Assembly (NCBI GenBank): GCA_910585285.1
Contig: CAJUDL010000052.1
Location: 1 to 23,024, forward strand
Length of the DNA stretch: 23,024 nucleotides
Direction of reading: 5' to 3'
Source of the DNA: an uncultured Muribaculaceae bacterium
Lineage (GTDB): Bacteria > Bacteroidota > Bacteroidia > Bacteroidales > Muribaculaceae
Position numbers and translations under genes: made by a program. Shown here in pieces: positions 1 to 8,432 of the stretch (positions are counted from its first letter, which is position 1; every line of letters begins with the position of its first letter). Below the pieces are notes generated by a model. The model worked only from the letters and a program-made list of their open reading frames with translations. It did not search any database and had not been told where the DNA came from.

Positions 1-2
1 AT

Positions 3-101
3 ATGTATATTTCTCAAAAATTTAAAATTCATAAAGAAACAGAAGGATTCATTTTATTCCATAAATTATACAAATCAAATGACAAAAAACAATCTAAATA
101 A
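3..101 (+). CDS. Possible 3' end of an upstream polysaccharide-locus gene (partial)
   Basis: A reading frame is open from the window edge to a TAA at 99-101 and gives a lysine-rich, hydrophilic tail ending in KKQSK. It would overlap the start of the next glycosyltransferase by 23 nt. Overlaps are the rule in this locus (8 nt at the next junction), so this is plausibly the C-terminus of a preceding polysaccharide gene running off the left edge. The frame of the next gene is also open back to position 1, so the alternative is that the glycosyltransferase itself begins further upstream. No family can be assigned from 32 residues. Confidence 0.35.
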   Translation: MYISQKFKIHKETEGFILFHKLYKSNDKKQSK

Positions 102-1098
102 ACAGTTACCCATAGTATCAGTTATCGTTATTACGTATAATCAACAAAATACAATCAGACAATCACTTGATTCAATATTGAATCAGGTAACTGACTTCAC
201 ATATGAAATCATTATTGGTGATGATGCTTCTATCGACAATACTTATGACTTATGCAAAGAATATCAAAAGAAATATCCCCAAATCATAAGATTATTTAGA
301 AATAAAGAAAATAAAGGAATCTTAAATAATTATTATGATTGCATATTAAGAGCAAATGGGAAATACATTGCAGATTGTGCCGGAGACGATTTCTGGATCG
401 ACAAACTTAAACTTCAGAAACAAGTCAACATTCTTGAAAAAGATCCTGAAATTTCTCTTGTACATACCGGATGGCATTATTATAATCCGCAGTCTCATAC
501 GTTTTCGGAATCTGATCCGACAGGAACAAGGGAAAAATTCCTAAAATCAATATTGAATAAGAATGATTTAGTTCTACCCATTCTTCGCCGGGATGCTCCA
601 ATAATAATACATCTTTGCACGGCCATGTATCGCAAAGATGTAATATTGGACGAATATAATAAAGATACTTTTCTGTTCAGGAACAAGGAATTCTCATGTG
701 AAGATATTCAGCTGGAAGTCGTTATGGCGGCTAGTGGCAAGATTGCATATCTGCCTGATATTACTTTAGCTTATCGGCAAGGGCATATATCTGCAACATC
801 TGATGAATCTTTTGAAAAAATTTTTAATTTTTATTTCGGAACTCTTAAACTTAACCGGTATCTCCAACAAAAGTATAAAATCGGTAATTCTGAGTTGGAA
901 TCATATTATGATACACTCATTCCTTACCTTTATGCTCAATTGTTTTATTCCGGCAAAAGACAACATATTAAATATTTCGAGACATACACATCTAAAATTG
1001 ATTATAAGCCCGGATGGAAAACAGTTATTTATAAAATTTTACTTAAAATTAAATGGTTACATTTGGGGATAATTAAAATTATAGGCAAACATGATTGA
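79..1098 (+). CDS. Family 2 glycosyltransferase (GT-A fold)
   Basis: This 339-residue protein should transfer a sugar from a nucleotide-sugar donor to a growing cell-surface polysaccharide at the cytoplasmic face of the inner membrane. The N-terminal half is a typical GT2 domain: a hydrophobic strand followed by TYN (residues 19-21), the donor-binding DDA at 48-50, and a GDDFW segment (residues 102-106) holding the metal-binding acidic pair. The C-terminal part is basic and aromatic, with no clear transmembrane helix. The ATG at 79 suits the family start, because the first beta strand begins about residue 12. The stop overlaps the next start by 8 nt, implying translational coupling. Donor and acceptor cannot be read from sequence. 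The DNA is AT-rich, as in the rest of the locus to 5043. Confidence 0.88.
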   Translation: MTKNNLNKQLPIVSVIVITYNQQNTIRQSLDSILNQVTDFTYEIIIGDDASIDNTYDLCKEYQKKYPQIIRLFRNKENKGILNNYYDCILRANGKYIADCAGDDFWIDKLKLQKQVNILEKDPEISLVHTGWHYYNPQSHTFSESDPTGTREKFLKSILNKNDLVLPILRRDAPIIIHLCTAMYRKDVILDEYNKDTFLFRNKEFSCEDIQLEVVMAASGKIAYLPDITLAYRQGHISATSDESFEKIFNFYFGTLKLNRYLQQKYKIGNSELESYYDTLIPYLYAQLFYSGKRQHIKYFETYTSKIDYKPGWKTVIYKILLKIKWLHLGIIKIIGKHD

Positions 1099-2596
1099 TA
1101 AAAACTATAACAAAAATATATCAATTGGAATAATAGTTTTATTCTCGCTGACATTATATTACCTATCTTCAATATTCTTCTGGTCATCGGATAGCCCTTA
1201 TTTTGCATTAAAATTTGAAATGGACGATACCGATCCTTATAGAAAGATGCTTGGTATCAAAGATCTTATCGAATCGCAAAGAGCTCATTATATGAATTGG
1301 AGTGGTAGATTTTTCTGTCAGTCTATCGTACAGGTCTTTTGCGCATTTACAACTCGTCCCGTGTTTGAAATTTGCAATATTCTTGTTTGGATTATATTTT
1401 TGATATCATCATTTAAATTAACAAACGTATCTTTAAAAGAACCTATTCGTATTTTCATCCTTACATCAATATTCTTCTTCGTATTCATCACACTGCCTTT
1501 AGATCCCCCATTTTTAGTAAATTATCTATGGATGGGTACAATCGTTTTGATTTGGTTCAACATATTGCTATTCAATAAATCCAATTCAATACCAAACATA
1601 ATTTGGATTTTTATATTCAGCGTTATAGCAGGAAATGCTCAGGAAGCTTTTTCAATCCCCCTATGCGGTGCGCTATCAATATGGGCTATAATCCAGAGGA
1701 AGAAACTTATGACTTCTCAATGGGTTACAATTATCGGTTTTGCATTGGGTGCTTTGATTTTAATAATTGCTCCCGGCAATTTTGTACGTTTTGGTCTTAC
1801 ACTTAAATCTCAGACAAGTATAATTCATAATATTTTCAATGCATATCCTCAAATCCTAATTTCGGGAGGACTCTTTCTTATTGCAATAACACATAAAGTA
1901 CAATTCAAGGATTTATTAAATTTTCGACTTTACTTATTATTAATTTTATCAATCCCATTCTGTGTCATATTAGGAATCCTTATGAAATTTGAAAATCTGT
2001 CAAGGATACTAATACCTTTGAATATCTTTCTTTCAATATTAGTAATAGGCAATATCAAAGTATTCAAACATACATATTATTCTTACCTCCTCATATCATT
2101 GATATTTATAATAGTTTTTATTCATGAATACCGAATGAATAAAAGCAATTATCAAAAATATACACTAATAACAAACTCATATCATACATCAACTGATGGA
2201 AGAGTATATTTGCCTGACAGTATATTCATAAAAGATGATGGCAATAACAATTATTATAATTTAGGATTCGTCATTCAGGAAAGATCAGATAATCCCAATA
2301 AACCATATATTAAAATATTGCCGGAATCTTTAAGCAAGATAAAAATTAACAACGACACCAATTTCATTACACAAATTGGGGCACAGGCTTGGATATTCGG
2401 ACAATCCGTCAACAACCCACAAAAAATAACAATAAGGAAAAAAATCTGCCCCAGTATACTGAAATTATCATTGATTGAAACTAATGTCAATCTTATACAT
2501 GGCGATTTCTTAATTCTTGACACGATAAACAACACCATTATCAGTTGTCATATCAATAACAGAGTTTTTCTAAAATCCTGTGTTCAATTTGAATGA
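1091..2596 (+). CDS. Multi-pass membrane protein, DUF6056-like
   Basis: This 501-residue integral membrane protein has roughly ten hydrophobic helices in its first 350 residues and then a soluble C-terminal domain of about 150 residues, probably periplasmic. The first loop has a short MNWSGRF segment (around residues 68-74), which resembles the conserved loop of DUF6056 proteins. These proteins sit in surface polysaccharide loci and look like GT-C-type or lipid-linked-sugar enzymes, though their activity is not established as far as I know. Its place between two GT2 genes and upstream of a flippase fits a role in building or modifying a lipid-linked glycan. A Wzy-type polymerase is an alternative, because no other candidate polymerase is visible here. 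The ATG at 1091 lies inside the previous gene. Confidence 0.65.
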   Translation: MIDKNYNKNISIGIIVLFSLTLYYLSSIFFWSSDSPYFALKFEMDDTDPYRKMLGIKDLIESQRAHYMNWSGRFFCQSIVQVFCAFTTRPVFEICNILVWIIFLISSFKLTNVSLKEPIRIFILTSIFFFVFITLPLDPPFLVNYLWMGTIVLIWFNILLFNKSNSIPNIIWIFIFSVIAGNAQEAFSIPLCGALSIWAIIQRKKLMTSQWVTIIGFALGALILIIAPGNFVRFGLTLKSQTSIIHNIFNAYPQILISGGLFLIAITHKVQFKDLLNFRLYLLLILSIPFCVILGILMKFENLSRILIPLNIFLSILVIGNIKVFKHTYYSYLLISLIFIIVFIHEYRMNKSNYQKYTLITNSYHTSTDGRVYLPDSIFIKDDGNNNYYNLGFVIQERSDNPNKPYIKILPESLSKIKINNDTNFITQIGAQAWIFGQSVNNPQKITIRKKICPSILKLSLIETNVNLIHGDFLILDTINNTIISCHINNRVFLKSCVQFE

Positions 2597-2606
2597 TTTA
2601 GTGCTT

Positions 2607-3611
2607 ATGAAACCCATTGTTTCTTTCGTTATGCCTGCTTATAATGCAGAAGATTATATAACCGAGGCAATCAATTCTGTTCAAAGACAGAGCATCTCTG
2701 ACTGGGAGTTGATTATAGTTGATGATGGCTCTACAGACAGAACCAAAATAATAATAGATTCCTTTGCAAACAGAGACAATCGATTTAAGGTTATTTCGCT
2801 TTCTCAGAATTCCGGTTGTTGTTATGTTCCTAGAAAAATAGCAATTGAAAATGCACAATCTGAAATAATAGCACCTCTTGATGCTGACGACTGGATAGAG
2901 CCAAACTACCTTTCTATACTCATCAATGATATGAGAGCAAAAGATGCAGACATTGTCTATCCATCTATGTTCCGTCCAGAATCACATGGACATCCTGAAT
3001 TAAAGATACTTCCTCTTGAAGACTTTAACACTTCAATTACCTATTTGGGTAAAGAACTTGTAAAAGAAACCATCCCGAACTGGCGGATCGGGGCAGGTGG
3101 AGGCATTATCAAAAAAGAAATCTATCTACATTGTTTTGATATTCTTACAGATATGCAATTTGGATATTCTGATGAGTATCTCACAAGACTGCTATTATTT
3201 TATTCACATAAAGTAACATTCTCATATGCAAAGTATTTTTATAGGATAAATGAGAATTCGGTAACACAGAAATTAAAATTGAGTTCATTTGACCTTATGG
3301 AATCAACCCGCAGACTTGCAGCTTTTATAAATGTCAATTATCCCTCAAGATCAGAAGAACAAATAAAAATTGAGGTTCAACGTTATACAAATGTGATAGA
3401 AGGCATTCACATGCTACACAAGGCAAAATATATTCTCTCTGAAAGTGAGCATTTGAAAGCCAAACAAAAAGTTAAACAAACCTACGATGAAATCAAATGG
3501 GATGTCATAAAGCCATATGTCGGCCATAAATATTTTTATTTATTAAAGTTAGGGCTCCCTTTTGCAACTCGATTCATTTCCGTCTATGAGCGGTTCTCAA
3601 AAAAGCAATAG
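2607..3611 (+). CDS. Family 2 glycosyltransferase (GT-A fold)
   Basis: This is a second cytoplasmic family 2 sugar transferase of the surface polysaccharide locus, about 334 residues long. Visible motifs are the first strand with MPAYN (9-13), VDDGSTD (38-44) for nucleotide binding, and LDADDW (91-96) carrying the DxD metal site. The C-terminal 200 residues are the variable acceptor-binding part. I chose the ATG at 2607 because the family normally starts just before the first beta strand. A GTG at 2580 in the same frame would add nine residues and overlap the previous gene. The end overlaps the flippase start by about 26 nt. The sugar specificity is unknown. Confidence 0.87.
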   Translation: MKPIVSFVMPAYNAEDYITEAINSVQRQSISDWELIIVDDGSTDRTKIIIDSFANRDNRFKVISLSQNSGCCYVPRKIAIENAQSEIIAPLDADDWIEPNYLSILINDMRAKDADIVYPSMFRPESHGHPELKILPLEDFNTSITYLGKELVKETIPNWRIGAGGGIIKKEIYLHCFDILTDMQFGYSDEYLTRLLLFYSHKVTFSYAKYFYRINENSVTQKLKLSSFDLMESTRRLAAFINVNYPSRSEEQIKIEVQRYTNVIEGIHMLHKAKYILSESEHLKAKQKVKQTYDEIKWDVIKPYVGHKYFYLLKLGLPFATRFISVYERFSKKQ

Positions 3612-5043
3612 CTACCAAAATATATTCAAGAACACTACAATTTTTGGTAGTATTCATGTTATTCAGATAATTATCAATCTGATAAGGGGAAAATTTATTG
3701 CCATTTTTTTAGGATCCGAAGGAATTGGTATAAACCAATTGTTCAACTCCGCAGCTAACACTCTTTCAAGATTTGCATCTTTAGGCTTGAATCTGGCCAT
3801 TGTCAAAGAGGTAGCTGAAAACAAAGAACAAAATAGAAATATCTCGCTTTGCATCTCTGTTCTTTCAAAATTAATTCACCTAACAGCTTTATTGGGGACA
3901 GTTGTTTGCGTATTGTTTGCTCGTCAGTTAAGTTTACTGACTTTCGGAAGTGAAAGCTACACTTGGCAATTCATACTTCTATCCATAGCCGTATTTTTCA
4001 TGATTGAAAGTGGAGGGAAGCTGGCCATTCTACAAGGACTTCATGAGGTTAAAAGACTTTCAAAAGCATCTTTGGTCGGTTCTCTTGCCGGGTTGCTGTT
4101 CGGAGTTCCGCTTTATGCAATATATGGAAACAAAGGTATAATTCCATCAATCATAATTGTAACTTTTTGCTCATTTCTGTTTTATTATCTAAATCTTAAA
4201 AAATCTATCCCTGTAAATTCTGCTCAATTCAACAAAAAGGATTTATGGGTACTCACTAAAAAATTGATACCTCTTGGAATTGTACTCATGGCGAGTGATT
4301 TAATTGGATCAATCTGTTCCTATACACTATCTGTCTTCATCAGGCAAATGGATTCTGTTGATGCGGTAGGACTGTTTCAGGCTGCCGGGAGCATTACAAC
4401 TCAATATTCTGCAGTTATTTTCACTGTTTTGTCATTAGATTATCTTCCTCGTCTTTATGGCGCTTCAAAAGATGACAATTTAGTAACTACTATTGTCAAT
4501 CGCCAGACTGATGTTGTAGTTCTATTATTATCTCCCTTGATAACAATATTGATATTATTGACACCTCTGGTTATAAAAGTATTATTGACTGAGAGTTTCT
4601 TAAATCTAACTCCACTGGTCAGATGGATGAGTATTGGCATTCTTTGTAAAGCAATATCCTTTCCTATGGGATATATCACTTTTGCAAAAGACAATAAAAA
4701 GCTGTTCTTTTGGTTAGAAGGAATATTCGGCAACCTTCTTTATCTTATCTGCGGAATGATTTTTTTCCATCTATGTGGTCTTATTGGTCTTGGATACTCA
4801 ATTGTGATAGAAAACATTATATGTATTATTGTATATTATATAATCAACCACAAATTATACAGCTATTCATTTAGTGTGCAAACCCTTAAGTATCTCACCA
4901 TTTGTTCCGGATTATCTATCGTCTGTTTTATTGCTTCCTGGATTGATAATCTGGTTATTTCTTACATTTTAATGTCAATTTTTGCTATTACAAGCGTGAT
5001 TTTTAGCATTATAAAAATAAGAATTATTTTAAAAATAAATTAG
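3586..5043 (+). CDS. Wzx-type oligosaccharide flippase (RfbX family)
   Basis: This is a polytopic membrane protein of about 485 residues with roughly 12-14 hydrophobic helices, of the MOP/MVF superfamily branch that flips undecaprenyl-linked oligosaccharide units across the inner membrane. The N-terminal helix with IRGKFIAIFLGSEGIG is typical of O-antigen and exopolysaccharide translocases in Bacteroidetes. The ATG at 3586 gives MSGSQKSN; a TTG at 3562 would lengthen it by eight residues. It is the last plus-strand gene of the low-GC locus, overlapping the gene before it and also the convergent glycosyltransferase gene at its 3' end (5024-5043). A flippase plus glycosyltransferases points to Wzx/Wzy-dependent rather than ABC-transporter-dependent export. 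Confidence 0.85.
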   Translation: MSGSQKSNSYQNIFKNTTIFGSIHVIQIIINLIRGKFIAIFLGSEGIGINQLFNSAANTLSRFASLGLNLAIVKEVAENKEQNRNISLCISVLSKLIHLTALLGTVVCVLFARQLSLLTFGSESYTWQFILLSIAVFFMIESGGKLAILQGLHEVKRLSKASLVGSLAGLLFGVPLYAIYGNKGIIPSIIIVTFCSFLFYYLNLKKSIPVNSAQFNKKDLWVLTKKLIPLGIVLMASDLIGSICSYTLSVFIRQMDSVDAVGLFQAAGSITTQYSAVIFTVLSLDYLPRLYGASKDDNLVTTIVNRQTDVVVLLLSPLITILILLTPLVIKVLLTESFLNLTPLVRWMSIGILCKAISFPMGYITFAKDNKKLFFWLEGIFGNLLYLICGMIFFHLCGLIGLGYSIVIENIICIIVYYIINHKLYSYSFSVQTLKYLTICSGLSIVCFIASWIDNLVISYILMSIFAITSVIFSIIKIRIILKIN

Positions 5044-5749
5044 CAACCAGTTCGATGTGGCGTTTCAGCGCGTGACGATGACCGTAGTGATGCGCCATCA
5101 CGCTGTAGCGCTCCCTGAGGGATTTAAGTTTGTTGCGGTCGGTCATGCCGTCAGCCAGATAATCGATTGTTATCATCCCGAGATTGGAACATTTACTCTC
5201 ATCAGCATTTTTGATGCAGCGGATTGTCCAGTCGTAATCAGAAGAAAAACGATAGGAAAGATCATAATGAGGGGCAAGTGCGCTTCTCACCATAAACGCC
5301 TGATGACATATCAGCATCCCTTTGGAGAAGCTTTCGAAAGTAAGCCGCGCCGGCACGGAATAATGTCGCGGTCCAATCATCCTCCGCTCCTTATCCACAA
5401 TCACCGTATCCCCATAGATTATGTCATCACCCAGTCTTGCCCTTCTGGCATATGCCTCAAGAGTTTTGTCGGAATGAAACGTGTCGCCTGAATTCAGAAA
5501 CAGCACATACTTTCCCCGCGCCATATGGAGACCTTTGTTCATTGCATCATAAAGTCCTCGATCCGGTTCGCTGAGTATTCTGACATCCGCATAACTGCGT
5601 GCTATCTTGAGAGTGGCATCGCTCGATGCGCCATCGATGACAATGTGCTCATAGTCGCGACATGTCTGCTGCGCAACGGATGCCATTGTCACTCCGATTG
5701 TTTCGGCAGCATTATATGTGATTGTAATAATTGAAATAAGGGGAGTCAT
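5024..5749 (-). CDS. Family 2 glycosyltransferase, WcaA/WcaE-like
   Basis: This short (241-residue) single-domain GT2 enzyme is of the kind grouped with colanic-acid transferases. Motifs are ITYNA (10-14), VIDGASSD (37-44), GLYDAMNKG (65-73) and NSGD (86-89) in place of the usual DxD. GLYDAMNKG is typical of this subgroup. It is transcribed toward the flippase gene, and the two coding regions overlap tail to tail by 20 nt with no room for a terminator. Base composition is clearly richer in G+C than the plus-strand locus, so it may be an older resident of the chromosome. The ATG at 5749 follows a possible minus-strand -7 box at 5772-5780. Its substrate is unknown. Confidence 0.85.
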   Translation of the reverse strand: MTPLISIITITYNAAETIGVTMASVAQQTCRDYEHIVIDGASSDATLKIARSYADVRILSEPDRGLYDAMNKGLHMARGKYVLFLNSGDTFHSDKTLEAYARRARLGDDIIYGDTVIVDKERRMIGPRHYSVPARLTFESFSKGMLICHQAFMVRSALAPHYDLSYRFSSDYDWTIRCIKNADESKCSNLGMITIDYLADGMTDRNKLKSLRERYSVMAHHYGHRHALKRHIELVANLFLK

Positions 5750-5771
5750 GCTGATATTTCTTTAGACGAAT

Positions 5772-5780
5772 GCAAATTTA
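5772..5780 (-). promoter_or_regulatory. Possible -7 promoter box for the minus-strand glycosyltransferase
   Basis: On the minus strand the sequence TAAATTTGC matches the Bacteroidetes -7 form TAnnTTTG and lies 23 nt upstream of the ATG. The expected -33 TTTG is not present at the right distance, so support is partial. It would be back to back with the ferredoxin promoter. Confidence 0.35.
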
Positions 5781-5799
5781 ATAATTTTTTTGATAATTA

Positions 5800-5832
5800 T
5801 TTGGGAGTATAAAGAGATTATGGTAATTTTGC
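5800..5832 (+). promoter_or_regulatory. Bacteroidetes-type promoter of the ferredoxin gene
   Basis: TTTG at 5800-5803 and TAATTTTG at 5824-5831 are separated by 20 nt, which matches the -33/-7 pair recognised by the Bacteroidetes primary sigma factor. Transcription should start near 5838, giving a leader of roughly 27 nt before the ATG at 5865. Confidence 0.75.
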
Positions 5833-5864
5833 AGAATCAAAATCTTTAAAATAATTTTACAACT

Positions 5865-6032
5865 ATGGCTTACGTAATTACTGACAGATGCATCGCATGT
5901 GGAACATGCCAGCCTGTATGCCCCGTTGAGGCTATCTCTGAGGGCGAGATCTACAAAATCGATCCCGATACTTGCATCAGCTGCGGCAGCTGCGCATCTG
6001 TTTGCCCCAACGACGCTATCGAAGAGGGCTAA
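5865..6032 (+). CDS. Small 2[4Fe-4S] ferredoxin
   Basis: A 55-residue protein, MAYVITDRC to NDAIEEG, contains two complete clostridial-type cluster motifs: CxxCxxCxxxCP with cysteines 9, 12, 15 and 19, and again 37, 40, 43 and 47. Each motif binds a [4Fe-4S] cluster, so the protein is a low-potential cytoplasmic electron carrier, for example for pyruvate:ferredoxin oxidoreductase, Rnf or hydrogenase partners. The length is the standard 55-56 residues. It is a single-gene unit: a consensus promoter stands at 5800-5832 and a hairpin terminator at 6052-6086. All eight ligands are present. Which redox partner uses it cannot be told from the context. Confidence 0.95.
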   Translation: MAYVITDRCIACGTCQPVCPVEAISEGEIYKIDPDTCISCGSCASVCPNDAIEEG

Positions 6033-6051
6033 CCCAAAATTCAACAAAATC

Positions 6052-6090
6052 AGTGGCTGTCCGTTATTCATATATGGGCAGCCACTATTT
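6052..6090 (+). terminator. Hairpin terminator after the ferredoxin gene
   Basis: An 11-bp stem, AGTGGCTGTCC (6052-6062) with GGGCAGCCACT (6076-6086), contains one G-U pair and a 13-nt loop. It starts 20 nt after the ferredoxin stop and is followed by a short ATTTG, so the U-tract is weak. Confidence 0.65.
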
Positions 6091-6094
6091 GTAA

Positions 6095-6118
6095 TAGGCT
6101 TTAGGTTTTAGGCTTTAG
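6095..6118 (+). repeat. Dispersed intergenic repeat, TAGGCTTTAGG type
   Basis: A 24-nt element contains TAGGCTTTAG twice, separated by GTTT. A near-identical copy (22 of 23 bases) lies in opposite orientation at 14588-14610 upstream of lptC. Both lie between genes. The function is unknown. Confidence 0.6.
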
Positions 6119-6147
6119 AAAGTAGCTCATCTAATAATTTGTAAGTT

Positions 6148-6588
6148 ATGTTGAAGGTAAAGATTATTAACAAGAGTCATCATCCCCTTCCCTCATATGG
6201 CACATTCGAAGCTGCGGGAATGGACATTCGCGCATATCTTCCCGAAGGTTCCATAACCCTGCGGCCGATGCAGCGAGCCCTCATCCCGACCGGTCTGTAC
6301 ATGCAGCTTCCTTCGGGTTATGAATGTCAGATCCGTCCCCGTTCCGGACTCGCCCTGAATTACGGTATATCGATTGTCAATTCCCCCGGAACTGTTGATG
6401 CCGACTATCGCGGTGAAATCGGCATCATACTCATCAATTTCGGTGAAAACGACTTCACTGTCAACGATGGCGATCGTATCGCACAGATGGTGATCAAACA
6501 ATATGCCCGAGTAGAGTGGGAACCCGTAGAGCGTCTTGACCGCACTGAGCGCGAAGACGGAGGCTTCGGACATACAGGCAAAAACTGA
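6148..6588 (+). CDS. dut: dUTP diphosphatase
   Basis: This enzyme hydrolyses dUTP to dUMP and pyrophosphate, which keeps uracil out of DNA and supplies the dTMP precursor. It is a cytoplasmic trimer. The 146 residues match the trimeric family length, and all five motifs can be seen: AGMDIRA (23-29), RPRSGLA (63-69), GTVDADYRGEIG (81-92, with the catalytic Asp and sugar-stacking Tyr), GDRIAQMV (108-115) and the glycine-rich tail GGFGHTG (138-144). In motif 5 the usual Arg-Gly before the glycines reads Arg-Glu, a mild deviation. It leads a plus-strand gene string; the next start is 23 nt downstream. I see no consensus promoter; the gap upstream holds a terminator and a repeat. Confidence 0.97.
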   Translation: MLKVKIINKSHHPLPSYGTFEAAGMDIRAYLPEGSITLRPMQRALIPTGLYMQLPSGYECQIRPRSGLALNYGISIVNSPGTVDADYRGEIGIILINFGENDFTVNDGDRIAQMVIKQYARVEWEPVERLDRTEREDGGFGHTGKN

Positions 6589-6611
6589 CACCAGATGTCA
6601 ACAACTTGTTT

Positions 6612-8432
6612 ATGAAAGGAAATCTGAAATTCATATCTCTGCTTTTTACCGCCGTCTTAATAGCGGTCACGGCAATTGCTGCCAACAAACCTGCCGCGCG
6701 TCCCGACCTATCGCCGGAGCGCCAGAAGGCGCGTTATTATTATCTCGAGGGACTTCGCCGACAGATGGCTGATGAGCCGGCAGCTGCATATGAGTATTAC
6801 AAGAGAGCCACTGAAATTGATCCTTCATACACAGAGGCTGCTTCAGCCTTTGGCACCCAACGTCTTGCTGCTGAACTTGACACGCTGCAGACACGCACCG
6901 AGCTCGCCCGCTCCCTCGCATTGATGCGTCCATTCGTCGACAAATATCCCGATGAATATAACGAGGCTCTTTATTATGCATACGTTGCAGCACGCATAGA
7001 TTCCGTCAAAGAAGCAATCCGGGTGTTCGAACGCACTGCCGAACGCCGTCCCGACTTATCCTCGACACTCGTGCATCTATCCGAGGCTTATATGGCAGAC
7101 GGCGACATCGACAAAGCCCTCGGTGCCCTTTCAAAATATGAAACCATAGAGGGTCACAACCCTCAGATCACAATAAAGAAGATCTCCTATCATCTTGCAC
7201 GCCGCGACACAGTGGGTGCTCTTGGCGAAGCCACTGCCCTCGTGAATTACAATCCTGCCGAACCTGCATACCGCATTCTGAAAGGAAACTTGTTTGAAAT
7301 GGCAAACCTTCCGGATTCCACCCTCCTTTACTACGAAGAAGCAGAACGTCTCAATCCCGATTACGGTGCCGCCAAAATCGCCTTGGCCAATTACTATCGC
7401 CAGCAAGGAGACTCCGTCCGCTATGATTCAAAAACATACGAGGCTCTTCTGTCGGAAGATTTCGATCTTTCTCAGAAACTGATGATGCTGGAAGAGTATC
7501 TCCAGAAATTACTCAACGACAAACAAAGTACGTCTCGCGGAGACCATCTTTTCAGCGTATTGAGTGAACAATACCCCCACGAACCCGATGTGCTTGATCT
7601 TGCAGCCCGCTATTCAGCCGCCAAAGGTGATTTTAAGGATGCATGCGAGCAGATTGGTTATGCGATCGATCTCGCTCCCGTGGAAGAGAAATACCGTGGT
7701 CAGCTGATGACTTATCAGATGGCTGACGACAGGGCTACGGATGCTATAAAAACATATCGTGAGCTGGCGAAGCATATGACCCCGTCCAGAAACCTGACGG
7801 TTCTATATGCCTCTGCCGCCCAGATGGCAGATGATTTCGACACAGCAATAGAGGCATACCGAAACATTCTACAGGACATTGCACCTACGCTTCCCACCGA
7901 CACCGCGCTGACAGCCCGCAACATTCCTGCCTCCATCCAATACGATGATCTCCAGCGACTGTCGCAGATCTATACAAGCATAGGCGATTGCTACTATGGT
8001 CAGAAGAAACTTCCCGAAGCTTTCAAGGCTTACGACAATGCCCTGGCTCTTTACCCCGACAATACTCTCGCCCTCAACAACTATGCTTATTTCCTAAGTG
8101 AAAACGACGGTGATCTTGACCGTGCTGCAGAGATGAGTTTGAAAAGCCTTGATGGCGACAACTCATCAAATGCCACATATCTCGACACATATGCCTGGAT
8201 CCTCCATAAAAAAGGAGAAAACGAGGAAGCACGCAAATATCAGGCATCAGCCGTGGAAGAAGCGGCAAAAGAGGGAAACGAACATGCCGAGCTATATGAG
8301 CACTATGGTGATATCCTCGCTGCACTCGGTGAGAAATCGGAGGCACTGGAGGCATATGATAAGGCTCTCGCACTTGAACCGGAAAACCACGATATTCAAC
8401 AAAAGATTAAAACGCTGAAAAATGCAAAATAA
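6612..8432 (+). CDS. Exported TPR-repeat protein
   Basis: This protein of about 606 residues starts with a cleavable signal peptide (MKGNLKF then a hydrophobic stretch ending AIAA) and otherwise consists of helical tetratricopeptide repeats. Clear units include YYLEGL..AAAYEYYKRATEIDP near the N-terminus, YYGQKKLPEAFKAYDNALALYP, and EKSEALEAYDKALALEP at the C-terminus. TPR proteins are scaffolds, and the partner is unknown. Its position between dut and a DUF4292 lipoprotein plus an EnvC-like protein suggests an envelope role in the periplasm. I prefer the ATG at 6612 over the in-frame TTG at 6606. The stop overlaps the next start by 11 nt, so translation is probably coupled. Confidence 0.88.
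   Translation: MKGNLKFISLLFTAVLIAVTAIAANKPAARPDLSPERQKARYYYLEGLRRQMADEPAAAYEYYKRATEIDPSYTEAASAFGTQRLAAELDTLQTRTELARSLALMRPFVDKYPDEYNEALYYAYVAARIDSVKEAIRVFERTAERRPDLSSTLVHLSEAYMADGDIDKALGALSKYETIEGHNPQITIKKISYHLARRDTVGALGEATALVNYNPAEPAYRILKGNLFEMANLPDSTLLYYEEAERLNPDYGAAKIALANYYRQQGDSVRYDSKTYEALLSEDFDLSQKLMMLEEYLQKLLNDKQSTSRGDHLFSVLSEQYPHEPDVLDLAARYSAAKGDFKDACEQIGYAIDLAPVEEKYRGQLMTYQMADDRATDAIKTYRELAKHMTPSRNLTVLYASAAQMADDFDTAIEAYRNILQDIAPTLPTDTALTARNIPASIQYDDLQRLSQIYTSIGDCYYGQKKLPEAFKAYDNALALYPDNTLALNNYAYFLSENDGDLDRAAEMSLKSLDGDNSSNATYLDTYAWILHKKGENEEARKYQASAVEEAAKEGNEHAELYEHYGDILAALGEKSEALEAYDKALALEPENHDIQQKIKTLKNAK

Noticed and set aside
5057..5491. Plus-strand 144-codon open frame opposite the glycosyltransferase
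   Set aside because: It is antisense to a gene with clear GT2 motifs, has no recognisable domain and no promoter.
5778..6071. Minus-strand 97-codon open frame across the ferredoxin
   Set aside because: It is the antisense image of a ferredoxin with all eight cysteine ligands; its composition is that expected from the complement.
6120..6147. Promoter for dut at TAATAATTTG
   Set aside because: The spacing inside the -7 box is one base short and it lies too close to the ATG.
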